From Bacteroides sp. OM05-12 (GTDB taxonomy: Bacteria; Bacteroidota; Bacteroidia; Bacteroidales; Bacteroidaceae): a stretch of 64,000 nt of DNA. Under the pieces are notes generated by a model, which worked only from the letters and a program-made list of their open reading frames with translations, was not told the origin of the DNA and did no database searches. Below, piece after piece: positions 42,210 through 52,277 of the stretch (positions within the stretch are counted from its first letter, which is position 1; each line of letters opens with the position of its first letter). The stretch lies in assembly GCF_003438995.1 (NCBI RefSeq), contig NZ_QSUN01000003.1, positions 289,507-353,506 of the forward strand, written 5' to 3'. Made by a program: the position numbers and the translations under genes.

Positions 42210-43622
42210 ATGAGTGAATGTGATCATGTCGGGCTATGGAACCGCTGTCTGAAAGTAATAAGAGACAATGTTCCGGAGACGACATATAATACATGGTTTG
42301 TCCCTATTATTCCTCTGAAATATGAGAATAAAGCGTTGACAGTACAAGTGCCCAGCCAATTCTTTTATGAATTTCTAGAAGAAAAGTTTGTTGAGCTATT
42401 GCGTGCTACCCTTTACAAAGAAATTGGTGAAGGGACAAAATTAATGTATCGTGTTTTGACGGATAAGACCAACAATATTACCGTTGATTTAGAAGCTAGT
42501 AATCGTTCTGCTGCCGTTCCCCAAAGGCCGACAACAAGAATTGATATGCGTAAAACGCCTAACCCATTACAGAGTCCGGCGCCACAAGATTTAGACCCAC
42601 GCTTAAATCCAAACTATAATTTTGAAAACTTTATAGAAGGTTATAGTAATAAGTTATCACGAACAGCAGGAGAAGCCGTTGCGCTAAACCCCGCAAAAAC
42701 AACATTTAATCCGTTGTTCATCTATGGTCCTTCCGGTGTAGGTAAAACCCATTTGGCTAATGCAATCGGTACTAAAATAAAAGAATTGCATCCGAACAAA
42801 AGGGTGCTTTATGTATCCGCGCACCTATTTCAGGTACAATATACTGACTCCGTAAGAAATAACACGATTAATGACTTCATCAATTTCTACCAAACGATTG
42901 ATGTACTCATTATTGATGATATTCAAGAATTTGCCAGTCTGACAAAGACTCAAAATACGTTCTTTCATATATTCAATCATCTGCACCAAAACGGAAAACA
43001 ATTGATTATGACATCAGACCGTTCTCCGATTATGCTTCAGGGAATGGAAGACCGCTTGCTAACCCGTTTTAAATGGGGACTTGTTGCCGAACTCGAAAGA
43101 CCGAATGTGGAATTGAGAAAGAATATTCTTAGAAACAAGATCCACCGTGACGGCTTAAAATTCCCGGAAGAAGTCATTGATTATATTGCAGAGAACGTAA
43201 ACGAGAGTGTACGCGATTTGGAAGGTATTGTTATTTCAATCATGGCACGTTCCACGATTCTTAATAAAGAAATAGACATTGACTTAGCCCAACATATCGT
43301 ACATAAAGCAGTACGATGCGAAACAAAAGCCATAACAATAGAAGATATTATTGAAAAAGTATGCAAGCACTTCGAAATAGAACCGATCGCCATACATACC
43401 AAATCAAGAAAAAGAGAAGTGGTACAAGTCAGACAGATCGCAATGTACCTTTCTAAAAAACATACGGATTCATCGTCTTCTAAAATTGGTCAACTAATTG
43501 GAAACAAAGATCATGCAACCGTACTTCACGCATGTAAAATAGTAAAAGACCAAGTAGAAGTAGATAAGGCTTTCCGGGCTGAATTAGAAGAAATAGAAGC
43601 TACATTAAGAAAAAAAGCATAA
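42210..43622 (+). CDS. dnaA: Chromosomal replication initiator DnaA
   Basis: 470 residues. Domain I (1-85), a short variable domain II, AAA+ domain III with Walker A GPSGVGKT at 173-180 and Walker [12 protein letters not shown] near 230, and domain IV with the DnaA-box-binding signature ([20 protein letters not shown]) near 430. Binds oriC and melts it. Monocistronic, convergent with a nitroreductase gene. Confidence 0.98.
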   Translation: MSECDHVGLWNRCLKVIRDNVPETTYNTWFVPIIPLKYENKALTVQVPSQFFYEFLEEKFVELLRATLYKEIGEGTKLMYRVLTDKTNNITVDLEASNRSAAVPQRPTTRIDMRKTPNPLQSPAPQDLDPRLNPNYNFENFIEGYSNKLSRTAGEAVALNPAKTTFNPLFIYGPSGVGKTHLANAIGTKIKELHPNKRVLYVSAHLFQVQYTDSVRNNTINDFINFYQTIDVLIIDDIQEFASLTKTQNTFFHIFNHLHQNGKQLIMTSDRSPIMLQGMEDRLLTRFKWGLVAELERPNVELRKNILRNKIHRDGLKFPEEVIDYIAENVNESVRDLEGIVISIMARSTILNKEIDIDLAQHIVHKAVRCETKAITIEDIIEKVCKHFEIEPIAIHTKSRKREVVQVRQIAMYLSKKHTDSSSSKIGQLIGNKDHATVLHACKIVKDQVEVDKAFRAELEEIEATLRKKA

Positions 43623-43648
43623 GTTGTGTCCTCACAACTCATGCTTTT
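43616..43648. terminator. Terminator between dnaA and nitroreductase gene
   Basis: 13-bp stem AGCATAAGTTGTG / CACAACTCATGCT (one mismatch) with a TCCT loop and a short T run; it includes the dnaA stop codon. Confidence 0.65.
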
Positions 43649-43669
43649 CCTATCACAGTTATTTAATTC

Positions 43670-44410
43670 CTACTTCAAGAAACCTTGCTTCTTTAAAACC
43701 TCCATCATATTGGCAGACATCAGTTCATTATCTTTCTTTGTATAACGGATATCCGTAAAGACCTGTGCCAATGTCTCTTTTTTATTCTCAACAACAAACT
43801 GCTTGTTTTCCGGTAACGACTCCTTATAAGCAAACAACTTATCTATCTCTCCCACCGTATAATCATGGTATCCTTCTTGGTGCAGAACTGCCTGCAAAGG
43901 CAAGCGGTCTACCTGATTCGGACATTCATCCGGATAACCAACAGTTACAGTAGTAATGGGAAATACTAATTCTGGTAAATTTAATGCTTCTATAATCATC
44001 TGCGGATTATAAGTGGTAGTACCTAAATAACAAATACCAAGCCCTTTTTCTTCTGCAAGCATACAGAATGTTTGAACAACAATCAAAGTATCCATCGCAG
44101 CATTCATGAATGATTGGAAATTATCATATCCCGGAACTGCATTTCTTTGCTTACACCACTTACTGAAACGATTGAAATCCGCACAGAATGTAAGAACAAC
44201 CGGAGCTCCTTTCACCATAGGTTGATTAAAATGTGCAGGAGACAATAATTCCTTTTGCTGTTGGCTTCGAGTTACTACAATACTATACAACTGCATATTA
44301 CCACATGTAGACGCCCGGCACGCAGTATCAAGCAAATGATTTAACAAATCTGCATCTATATCCTGTGACTTATATTTTCGGATTGTCCTTCTACTTTTTG
44401 CTGTTTCCAT
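43670..44410 (-). CDS. Nitroreductase-family flavoprotein
   Basis: 246 residues from the ATG at 44,410 (METAKSRRTIRKYK); the longer frame has an implausible N-terminus. FMN-binding nitroreductase motifs: RRTIRKYKSQDIDADLLNHL, ASTCGNMQLYSIVV, MDTLIVVQTFCMLAEEKGLG and TVTVGYPDE. Reduces nitro compounds, quinones or flavins with NAD(P)H; exact substrate unknown. Confidence 0.9.
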   Translation of the reverse strand: METAKSRRTIRKYKSQDIDADLLNHLLDTACRASTCGNMQLYSIVVTRSQQQKELLSPAHFNQPMVKGAPVVLTFCADFNRFSKWCKQRNAVPGYDNFQSFMNAAMDTLIVVQTFCMLAEEKGLGICYLGTTTYNPQMIIEALNLPELVFPITTVTVGYPDECPNQVDRLPLQAVLHQEGYHDYTVGEIDKLFAYKESLPENKQFVVENKKETLAQVFTDIRYTKKDNELMSANMMEVLKKQGFLK

Positions 44411-44643
44411 CTTACTTTTTTGTGCAAATATAAAGAAAGAATGGATATAATTGCACATTTCAATCACTATAATTATCGATTAAATTTCTATTTCAATAAA
44501 GTTTAATCCTTCGTTTTAGTCTACAAATTTTCAAAACAGAAAACTTCATAGCACTATCTAAAGCAAATAACCACTATAAATCAGCAACTTAACAAATAAA
44601 AATGGAAAACTTTATATTTGTTGAAAACTTATCAATAAATTAT
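44411..44643. other. AT-rich spacer upstream of nrdJ
   Basis: No gene. Two loose DnaA-box-like words occur near here (TTATCAATA at 44,629 and TGTTGATAA at 44,685), too few to claim an origin. No cobalamin-riboswitch-like structure recognised. Confidence 0.4.
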
Positions 44644-44674
44644 TTTGTTATAACGAAAAACATTTTTAGCTTTG
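44644..44674 (+). promoter_or_regulatory. Promoter of the ribonucleotide reductase gene
   Basis: TTTG at 44,644-44,647, 19-bp spacer, TAGCTTTG at 44,667-44,674: exact Bacteroides -33/-7. Confidence 0.75.
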
Positions 44675-44751
44675 CAAACACATTTGTTGATAATAAGTGA
44701 AACTTCTACACTTTTACTTATTAATAGAAACAAAATCTAACATAGAATATC

Positions 44752-47289
44752 GTGGAAAAACAATCTTACACCTATGACGAGGCCTTTGAAGCATCTTTAC
44801 AGTACTTTAAAGGAGATGAACTTGCTGCAAGAGTTTGGGTAAACAAATATGCAGTAAAAGACTCTTTCGGAAATATCTTCGAGAAATCTCCAGAAGATAT
44901 GCATTGGCGTATTGCCAATGAAATAGCCCGTATCGAAGCTAAATACAAAAACCCTCTGACTGCTCAGCAGCTTTTTGATTTGCTCGACCATTTTAAGTAC
45001 ATCGTACCACAAGGTAGTCCAATGACCGGAATCGGCAATGATTATCAAGTAGCTTCCTTGTCAAACTGCTTTGTTATAGGCGTTGACGGAGCCGCAGATT
45101 CTTACGGTGCTATCATTAAGATTGACGAGGAACAAGTTCAATTAATGAAACGTCGTGGTGGTGTAGGGCATGATTTATCACACATACGTCCTAAAGGTTC
45201 TCCGGTTAAGAACTCTGCACTGACTTCTACCGGTCTTGTACCTTTTATGGAACGTTATTCAAATTCTACCCGTGAAGTAGCACAAGATGGCAGACGCGGA
45301 GCATTGATGCTGAGTGTATCCATTAAACATCCAGATTCAGAAGCATTTATCGATGCAAAGATGACAGAAGGTAAAGTTACGGGAGCGAATGTTTCTGTGA
45401 AATTGGATGATGAATTTATGAGTGCGGCAGTAGACGGCCGTTCTTATCGCCAACAATATCCTATCGATTCGAACGAACCCAGTTATACAAAAGAAATAGA
45501 TGCTTCTGCATTATGGAAAAAGATTGTGCATAACGCTTGGAAGTCGGCAGAACCGGGAGTATTGTTTTGGGATACAATCATTAAAGAGTCTGTTCCGGAT
45601 TGCTACGCAGATTTAGGCTACAAGACTGTTTCTACCAATCCGTGTGGTGAAATCCCTTTATGCCCTTACGACTCTTGTCGCTTGTTAGCTATAAATCTAT
45701 ACTCTTATGTAGTCAATCCGTTTACAAAAGATGCGTATTTTGATTTTGATTTATTCAAAAAGCATGTAGTACTTGCACAGCGCATCATGGATGACATCAT
45801 TGACCTTGAGTTGGAAAAGATTGAGCGTATCATAGATAAGATAGCAACCGACCCGGAAAATGCAGAAGTAAAACGGACTGAAAAAGAACTTTGGGAGAAG
45901 ATTTATAAAAAGAGCGGTCAAGGAAGACGTACAGGTGTAGGTATCACCGCTGAGGGAGATATGCTGGCAGCTCTCAATCTTCGTTATGGTACTGAAGAAG
46001 CAACAAATCTATCAGAAGAAGTACACAAGACTGTAGCTCTAGCTGCTTACCGTTCTTCCGTAGAAATGGCGAAAGAAAGAGGAGCATTCGAAATCTACGA
46101 TTCGAAACGTGAAGAAAACAATCCGTTTATCAGCCGTTTGCGCGACGCTGATCCGGGACTTTACGAAGAAATGAAAAAATACGGAAGAAGAAACATCGCT
46201 TGCCTCACGATAGCCCCGACAGGAACAACCAGCTTAATGACTCAGACCACTTCCGGTATTGAACCGGTATTCATGCCTGTCTATAAACGCAGAAGAAAGG
46301 TCAATCCGAATGATCCGCAAGTACATATTGATTTTGTAGATGAGACCGGTGATGCTTTTGAAGAATACATCGTATTCCACCATAAGTTTGTAACTTGGAT
46401 GGAAGCAAACGGTTATAATACTACCAAGAAATACACTCAGGAAGAACTTGATGAACTCATCGAAAAGTCACCTTATTATAAGGCTACTTCAAACGATGTA
46501 GACTGGCTCATGAAGGTTAAGATGCAGGGAAGAATCCAAAAATGGGTAGACCATTCAATCAGTGTCACCATCAACCTGCCGAACGATGTTGATGAAGAAT
46601 TGGTTAACCGTCTTTATGTAGAAGCATGGAAATCCGGATGCAAAGGCTGCACCGTATATCGCGACGGCTCACGTTCCGGAGTGCTCATTTCCGCAAAATC
46701 AGACAACAAGGATGAACTTCCTCCATGTAAGCCACCTACGGTTGTGGAAACACGTCCGACCGTACTTGAAGCTGACGTTGTTAAGTTCCAAAATAATAAA
46801 GAGAAATGGGTAGCATTTGTCGGTTTGCTGGACGGAAGACCTTATGAGATCTTCACCGGTCTTCAAGATGATGACGAAGGTATTTTATTACCTAAATCTG
46901 TAACTTGCGGACGTATCATCAAGAATGTAGACGAAAACGGAAATAAGAGATACGACTTCCAGTTCGAAAACAAACGAGGATATAAAACCACAATTGAAGG
47001 ACTTTCCGAGAAGTTTAATAAAGAATATTGGAACTATGCCAAGTTAATTTCCGGGGTGCTTCGTTACAGAATGCCGATTGAACAAGTAATCAAACTGGTA
47101 GGCTCACTGCAACTTGACAGTGAAAATATCAATACTTGGAAAAACGGTGTGGAACGCGCACTTAAGAAATATATTCAAGACGGAACAGAAGCTAAAGGAC
47201 AGAAATGCCCGAACTGTGGCAATGAAACCTTGGTATATCAAGAAGGATGCCTGATATGTAAGACCTGTGGTACATCACGCTGTGGATAA
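44752..47289 (+). CDS. nrdJ: Adenosylcobalamin-dependent (class II) ribonucleotide reductase
   Basis: 845 residues with a GTG start at 44,752. RNR landmarks: SNCFVIG (first active-site Cys region), STNPCGEIPL (radical Cys) and ACLTIAPTGTTSLMTQTTSG. The C-terminus carries CPNCGNETLVYQEGC and CKTCGTSRCG, the redox-active cysteine tail. Converts ribonucleotides to deoxyribonucleotides using B12. Monocistronic with its own promoter and terminator. Confidence 0.95.
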   Translation: MEKQSYTYDEAFEASLQYFKGDELAARVWVNKYAVKDSFGNIFEKSPEDMHWRIANEIARIEAKYKNPLTAQQLFDLLDHFKYIVPQGSPMTGIGNDYQVASLSNCFVIGVDGAADSYGAIIKIDEEQVQLMKRRGGVGHDLSHIRPKGSPVKNSALTSTGLVPFMERYSNSTREVAQDGRRGALMLSVSIKHPDSEAFIDAKMTEGKVTGANVSVKLDDEFMSAAVDGRSYRQQYPIDSNEPSYTKEIDASALWKKIVHNAWKSAEPGVLFWDTIIKESVPDCYADLGYKTVSTNPCGEIPLCPYDSCRLLAINLYSYVVNPFTKDAYFDFDLFKKHVVLAQRIMDDIIDLELEKIERIIDKIATDPENAEVKRTEKELWEKIYKKSGQGRRTGVGITAEGDMLAALNLRYGTEEATNLSEEVHKTVALAAYRSSVEMAKERGAFEIYDSKREENNPFISRLRDADPGLYEEMKKYGRRNIACLTIAPTGTTSLMTQTTSGIEPVFMPVYKRRRKVNPNDPQVHIDFVDETGDAFEEYIVFHHKFVTWMEANGYNTTKKYTQEELDELIEKSPYYKATSNDVDWLMKVKMQGRIQKWVDHSISVTINLPNDVDEELVNRLYVEAWKSGCKGCTVYRDGSRSGVLISAKSDNKDELPPCKPPTVVETRPTVLEADVVKFQNNKEKWVAFVGLLDGRPYEIFTGLQDDDEGILLPKSVTCGRIIKNVDENGNKRYDFQFENKRGYKTTIEGLSEKFNKEYWNYAKLISGVLRYRMPIEQVIKLVGSLQLDSENINTWKNGVERALKKYIQDGTEAKGQKCPNCGNETLVYQEGCLICKTCGTSRCG

Positions 47290-47327
47290 TTTCACTTTCA
47301 TTTGATTAATAAAATTACAAAGAAGAA

Positions 47328-47357
47328 AAAAGGAGCTTGTCATAAGCTCCTTTTTTT
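47328..47357 (+). terminator. Terminator of nrdJ
   Basis: AAAGGAGCTT-GTCAT-AAGCTCCTTT stem-loop ending in seven T. Confidence 0.9.
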
Positions 47358-47429
47358 ATTATATTCTTTCCCATTATCGAGGAATTATCTAAATTGCGGC
47401 AATTTGAAAAACTAAAGCAAATCAATATT

Positions 47430-50141
47430 ATGATAGTAACTTTCAACATAGAATATCGCACTAATTGGGGAGAAGAAGTCAAGATTGTAGGCTCCATTCC
47501 TGAATTAGGAAACCAAGATATCGACAAGCCTTTTTCACTTCATACCACAGATGGAATTACATGGTCGGCTTCTTTGGAGATCAATGATATACCTAAAGAA
47601 AAAATCCTGAACTATACCTATTATATATATAAGAACGGAGTTCCCATCCGTAAAGAATGGGCGGTCTTTCAACGAACACTCTGCTTGGTAACGAATAATA
47701 AAAGAAAACATTATATCACAAACGACTATTGGAAAAATATACCTGAACAACAATATTTCTATAGTTCGGCTTTCACAGACTGTCTGCTTCCCAGAGGACG
47801 TAATACCGCCTATTTAAATCATCATAAAAAAAGTATTGTATTCAAAGCTTATTGTCCGCGCCTTCATCCGGACTATGTACTGGCTGTTTGCGGTAATCAA
47901 AAAAGTCTGGGTAACTGGAATACAGAAAAAGCTCTTTTGATGAGCGACGAAACATTCCCCGAATGGCAAGCGGAAATAGATGAGTCTAAAATCGTTTATC
48001 CGCTGGAATACAAGTTTGTATTATACAATTTAAAAGAACATAAAGCAAAAGCATGGGAACCGAATCCCAACCGTTACTTATCCAATCCTGCACTAAAAGA
48101 AAATGAGACATTGGTTATTTCCGACCGATATGTATTTTTCGAACTGCCGCAATGGAAAGGAGCAGGAGTAGCCATCCCTATTTTCTCCTTAAAATCAGAA
48201 AGCAGTTTCGGCATCGGAGATTTCGGCGACCTGAAAAAGATGATTGATTGGGCGATACAGACCAATCAGAAAGTCGTTCAGATACTTCCGATCAATGACA
48301 CCACCATGACACATACATGGATGGATTCATACCCGTACAACAGTATATCTATTTACGCTTTACATCCGATGTATATTGATTTGAGCCGACTAAGTCCACT
48401 GAAAGATAAAGACAAAGCCGCTTATTTTAACCGGAAGCAAAAGGAACTGAATACACTCCCTACTCTCAATTATGAAGAAGTAGAAAAGGCAAAATGGGAA
48501 TATTCCCATCTGATATTTGAACAAGAAGGAAAGGCTGTACTAGCATCGGATGAATTCAGGAAATTCTATACCAAGAACAGAGAATGGCTACTCCCCTATG
48601 CTGCTTATTGCTATCTACGAGATACTTATAATACATCAGATTTCCATGATTGGAAAGAGTATTCCACTTACAACGCACAGGAAATAGAATATTTATGCGC
48701 ACCGGAAAAGCCGGAATATCTCCGGATAGCCATCCACTACTATATTCAGTATCTGCTTCATTGCCAATTAATTGAAGCAAGCAATTATGCAAGAAAACAT
48801 GGCATTGTACTAAAAGGAGACATACCAATCGGTATTAGCCGTTGCAGTGTCGAGGCATGGACCGAACCCCACTATTTCAATATGAACGGCCAGGCCGGCG
48901 CACCACCTGATGATTTCTCCGTGAACGGTCAGAACTGGGGATTTCCTACATATAACTGGGATGTAATGGAGCAAGACGGTTACCGCTGGTGGATGAAACG
49001 CTTTCAGAAAATGGCGGAATACTTTGATGCCTACCGTATCGACCATATTCTTGGTTTTTTCCGTATCTGGGAGATTCCATCGCACTCCGTGCATGGATTG
49101 TTAGGGCAGTTCGTACCTTCTCTCCCATTGACAAAAGAAGAGATAGAAAGTTTCGGTCTGGAATTCAAGGAAGAATTCTTTTTAAAGCCTTACATTCATG
49201 AATATCTGCTGCACCAGACATTCGGTCCTCATATAGAATCGGTGAAAGAGCAATTCCTGATGCCGACCGATAAGCCGGGTATCTATCAGATGCGCCCGGA
49301 ATATGATACGCAACGTAAGGTAGAAGCTCATTTTCATGGAAAGACAGACAGCGACAGCATTTGGATACGCGACGGACTCTACTCACTTATCAGTGATGTA
49401 CTTTTCATTCGGGATAACAAAGACCCGGAGAAATATCATCCTCGCATCAGTGTGCAACATGAATCTATTTACCAATCTCTCAGTGAAAACGAGAAAAATG
49501 CGTTCAACAACCTATATGAACAATATTACTATCATCGCCACAATGATTTCTGGTATGAACAGGCGATGAAAAAACTACCTCAACTCACACAATCCACCCG
49601 TATGCTTGTATGCGGAGAAGATCTTGGCATGATTCCCGGATGTGTATCAAGGGTAATGAAGGAACTGCAAATCCTTAGTCTGGAGATACAGCGTATGCCC
49701 AAAGAAGCCTTTCAGGAATTCGGACACCTCGACCGATATCCTTATTTATCAGTCAGTACCATTTCCACGCACGATATGTCCACGTTGAGGGGATGGTGGG
49801 AAGAGGATTATCAACAGACACAACGTTACTTCAACAATATACTCGGACGTTACGGAATAGCACCCGCAACAGCCACGAGCGAACTTTGCGAAGAAGTAAT
49901 CCGTCAGCACCTTCGCGGCAACTCCATGCTTTGTATTCTGTCCCTCCAAGATTGGTTGTCAATAGACGATCGTTGGCGTAATCCGGATGTAAATGCAGAA
50001 CGAATCAATATACCATCCAATCCGAGACATTACTGGAAATACCGTATGCACCTCACATTGGAAGATTTGATGAAAGCAGAAAGCATCAACAAGAAAATTA
50101 GAGAACTGATTAACCATACAGGACGTAATCCTCAAAAGTAA
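47430..50141 (+). CDS. malQ: 4-alpha-glucanotransferase with two N-terminal CBM20 starch-binding domains
   Basis: 903 residues from the ATG at 47,430. Two CBM20 modules (~1-110 and ~125-225; VCGNQKSLGNWNTEKAL) precede a GH77 domain with the nucleophile region YRIDHILGFFRIWEIP, acid/base CGEDLGMIPG and the third carboxylate STHDMSTLRGWW. This DPE2-like architecture acts on maltose and maltodextrins. No signal peptide, so cytoplasmic. folB follows after 2 bases. Confidence 0.95.
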   Translation: MIVTFNIEYRTNWGEEVKIVGSIPELGNQDIDKPFSLHTTDGITWSASLEINDIPKEKILNYTYYIYKNGVPIRKEWAVFQRTLCLVTNNKRKHYITNDYWKNIPEQQYFYSSAFTDCLLPRGRNTAYLNHHKKSIVFKAYCPRLHPDYVLAVCGNQKSLGNWNTEKALLMSDETFPEWQAEIDESKIVYPLEYKFVLYNLKEHKAKAWEPNPNRYLSNPALKENETLVISDRYVFFELPQWKGAGVAIPIFSLKSESSFGIGDFGDLKKMIDWAIQTNQKVVQILPINDTTMTHTWMDSYPYNSISIYALHPMYIDLSRLSPLKDKDKAAYFNRKQKELNTLPTLNYEEVEKAKWEYSHLIFEQEGKAVLASDEFRKFYTKNREWLLPYAAYCYLRDTYNTSDFHDWKEYSTYNAQEIEYLCAPEKPEYLRIAIHYYIQYLLHCQLIEASNYARKHGIVLKGDIPIGISRCSVEAWTEPHYFNMNGQAGAPPDDFSVNGQNWGFPTYNWDVMEQDGYRWWMKRFQKMAEYFDAYRIDHILGFFRIWEIPSHSVHGLLGQFVPSLPLTKEEIESFGLEFKEEFFLKPYIHEYLLHQTFGPHIESVKEQFLMPTDKPGIYQMRPEYDTQRKVEAHFHGKTDSDSIWIRDGLYSLISDVLFIRDNKDPEKYHPRISVQHESIYQSLSENEKNAFNNLYEQYYYHRHNDFWYEQAMKKLPQLTQSTRMLVCGEDLGMIPGCVSRVMKELQILSLEIQRMPKEAFQEFGHLDRYPYLSVSTISTHDMSTLRGWWEEDYQQTQRYFNNILGRYGIAPATATSELCEEVIRQHLRGNSMLCILSLQDWLSIDDRWRNPDVNAERINIPSNPRHYWKYRMHLTLEDLMKAESINKKIRELINHTGRNPQK

Positions 50142-50143
50142 AT

Positions 50144-50527
50144 ATGGAACAAGAAGGAATGTATATCTGTCTTGATAAAATGAGTTTTTATGCACATCAC
50201 GGTGTAGCACCTCAGGAAACACTTGTCGGTAATATTTTCACAATAGACTTAAAGTTGAAAACCGACTTTAGCCGGGCTACCGAAACGGATGAATTGGAAT
50301 ACACCGTGAGCTATGCCGATATATATAAAGCTGTGAAAGAAGAGATGCAGATCCCGTCCAAATTATTGGAACACGTTTGCGGAAGAATCATTCGCAGGTT
50401 GTTCCGGGATTTTCCAACCGTCGAAGCCATAGAAATCAAGCTATCCAAACGGAATCCTCCAATGGGTGCAGATATTGAGAAGGCAGGTGTAATGATGTCA
50501 TGTAAACGACCGGAAAAAAACGATTAA
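50144..50527 (+). CDS. folB: Dihydroneopterin aldolase
   Basis: 127 residues. FolB features: KMSFYAHHGVAPQETLVGN (Glu/His region), the LEYTVSYADIYKAV block and VEAIEIKLSKRNPPMGADI with the catalytic lysine. Cleaves dihydroneopterin in folate synthesis. Starts 2 bases after malQ, an unexpected but evident co-transcription. Confidence 0.95.
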   Translation: MEQEGMYICLDKMSFYAHHGVAPQETLVGNIFTIDLKLKTDFSRATETDELEYTVSYADIYKAVKEEMQIPSKLLEHVCGRIIRRLFRDFPTVEAIEIKLSKRNPPMGADIEKAGVMMSCKRPEKND

Positions 50528-50585
50528 CGGTCAAATAAATAGGATAATTGTAAGTTTTTTAGAGATCATCAGGATCATTGAAAGT

Positions 50586-50666
50586 GAACATACGGTTGAT
50601 CATTTACAAACATACGGTCGATCATCTGCAAACTCCTATCGTTTGTAAATGATCGACCGTATGTTC
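50586..50666. repeat. Triplicate repeat forming a 26-bp hairpin
   Basis: Arms 50,586-50,611 and 50,641-50,666 pair over 26 bases (one G-T). A third copy (CATACGGTCGATCATCTGC at 50,611-50,629) lies between in direct orientation and can pair alternatively with the right arm. Located between convergent folB and mgsA. May terminate both. Confidence 0.75.
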
Positions 50667-50677
50667 GTACAAGTACA

Positions 50678-51193
50678 TTATTTCTTCTTGCGGCTCTTGG
50701 CTTTTTCTACCGCTTTCTCTACCATCGGCTTGCTGTCCAAGCGGCGTGTATATGCGCTATAATCAGGCACAATACGCTTATATTCAGGATCTAAGAATAA
50801 CGGACTGGATATAATATGATCCGCAGTAGAGCGATTACAACAGAACACAATATTCTCCACACTAGCCAATCGGGTCAATGCCTTAACATCGGTATCATGC
50901 GGTTGAAGCGTCATCGGATCTGTAAAGAAAAACAAATAGTCGATTTCTCCGTCCACGATACGCGAACCCATTTGCTGATCTCCACCCAACGGGCCTGATT
51001 TCAAAATAGTAATATCCCATTCCACATCCGGATGTTTAGCCTGTAATGCTTCCTTGATCAACTTACCGGTTGTTCCGGTACAATAGAACTTATGTCCCAT
51101 CAATAATTCCGAGTTCCAAACAACCCACTCCAATAAATCTTGCTTCATTGCATCATGGGCAACCAAACCTATTTTTCTAATTAATTTCTCCAT
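50678..51193 (-). CDS. mgsA: Methylglyoxal synthase
   Basis: 171 residues from the ATG at 51,193 (MEKLIRKIGLVAHDAMKQDL). MgsA signatures: GTTGKLI phosphate-binding loop, SGPLGGDQQMGSRI with catalytic Asp, FFFTDPMTLQPHD. Converts dihydroxyacetone phosphate to methylglyoxal. C-terminal lysine-rich tail. Follows the glycosyltransferase gene by about 50 bases. Confidence 0.95.
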   Translation of the reverse strand: MEKLIRKIGLVAHDAMKQDLLEWVVWNSELLMGHKFYCTGTTGKLIKEALQAKHPDVEWDITILKSGPLGGDQQMGSRIVDGEIDYLFFFTDPMTLQPHDTDVKALTRLASVENIVFCCNRSTADHIISSPLFLDPEYKRIVPDYSAYTRRLDSKPMVEKAVEKAKSRKKK

Positions 51194-51242
51194 ACCTTTA
51201 TTTATTAAGGTTATTAATTGTCGGTTCCTTATATAATTCAAA

Positions 51243-52277
51243 CTACAACTGAGAAAAACACTTCTTTCCTTTCAAATAATACAATACTAAAATACTGCTT
51301 TTTATCCGTTCGGGAATAGATTGCAAAGAAGTTTTTTCCAGATTTTCTTTACGCATTTCAGTAAATTCTCCTTTCATACGATGAAAGGCACGTCTTGCTT
51401 TTACGACGGCCATTGCGTTAGAAACCTCTCCTGTAAGCAGAAAGGTCAACGCTGCTACATAATCCAACAAGCAACGAACAAACATCACAAAAGAAAGTTC
51501 CCTTTCCGGCAGATTTTTATAAAGCATGACAAGATTGTTACGAAAGTTGAGAAAAGTTTTTCTCGGGTTCTCCTTTTTCAATGTTGCTCCCCCCACGTGA
51601 TAAACAACACTTTGTGGTACACACACCAAACCTCTGCCACGACTTCGAAGTCTCCAACAAAGATCAATTTCTTCCATGTGTGCGAAAAAACGCCCATCCA
51701 GTCCGCCTGCTTTCCAATAATCTTCAGAACGAATAAATAAAGCCGCTCCGGTAGCCCAAAACACGGAAGCAACAGAATCATATTGTCCGTTATCCTTTTC
51801 CAGTTCACTCATGATGCGTCCGCGACAAAAAGGATAACCATAACGGTCCATGAATCCTCCACAAGCTCCGGCATATTCAAAATATTCTTTCTCATGCCAA
51901 CTCCGAAGTTTAGGTTGGCAAGCGGCTATCTCCTGATGTTCATCCAAATAAGACACCATCGGTTCCAACCAATGCTCTGTGACCTCGACATCGGAATTAA
52001 GCAGAACATAATATTCTGCCTTTACCTCCTTGAGCGCTTTGTTATATCCATCGGCAAAACCATAATTCTTTTCTAAAACGATCGTCCGTACAGCCGGAAA
52101 CTCATTTGCTAAAATATCCAAAGAGTTATCCGTCGAAGCATTATCCGCTACATATACATCTATTCCGACTCCTGCCGAATTACAAACAACAGATGGTAAA
52201 AACCGTCGAAGCATCTCTGCGCCGTTCCAATTCAGAATAACCACTGCTACTTTTGCTTCCATCGTATCATCATTCAT
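51243..52277 (-). CDS. Family 2 glycosyltransferase
   Basis: 344 residues. GT-A fold: VAVVILNWNGAEMLRRFLPS, YVADNASTDNSLD (nucleotide binding), YYVLLNSDVEVT (DxD-like), and DGRFFAHMEEIDLCWRLRSR. A hydrophobic C-terminal segment (LDYVAALTFLLTGEV) may touch the membrane. Likely rhamnosyl- or similar transfer to cell-surface glycan. Overlaps mtaB end by 8 bases. Confidence 0.9.
   Translation of the reverse strand: MNDDTMEAKVAVVILNWNGAEMLRRFLPSVVCNSAGVGIDVYVADNASTDNSLDILANEFPAVRTIVLEKNYGFADGYNKALKEVKAEYYVLLNSDVEVTEHWLEPMVSYLDEHQEIAACQPKLRSWHEKEYFEYAGACGGFMDRYGYPFCRGRIMSELEKDNGQYDSVASVFWATGAALFIRSEDYWKAGGLDGRFFAHMEEIDLCWRLRSRGRGLVCVPQSVVYHVGGATLKKENPRKTFLNFRNNLVMLYKNLPERELSFVMFVRCLLDYVAALTFLLTGEVSNAMAVVKARRAFHRMKGEFTEMRKENLEKTSLQSIPERIKSSILVLYYLKGKKCFSQL

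Noticed and set aside
41861..44751. oriC next to dnaA
   Set aside because: Only isolated loose matches to DnaA boxes were seen; no cluster and no AT-rich unwinding motif distinguishable from the AT-rich background.
44411..44751. Cobalamin riboswitch upstream of the B12-dependent reductase
   Set aside because: No B12-box-like conserved words were found; the promoter lies only ~75 bases before the start.
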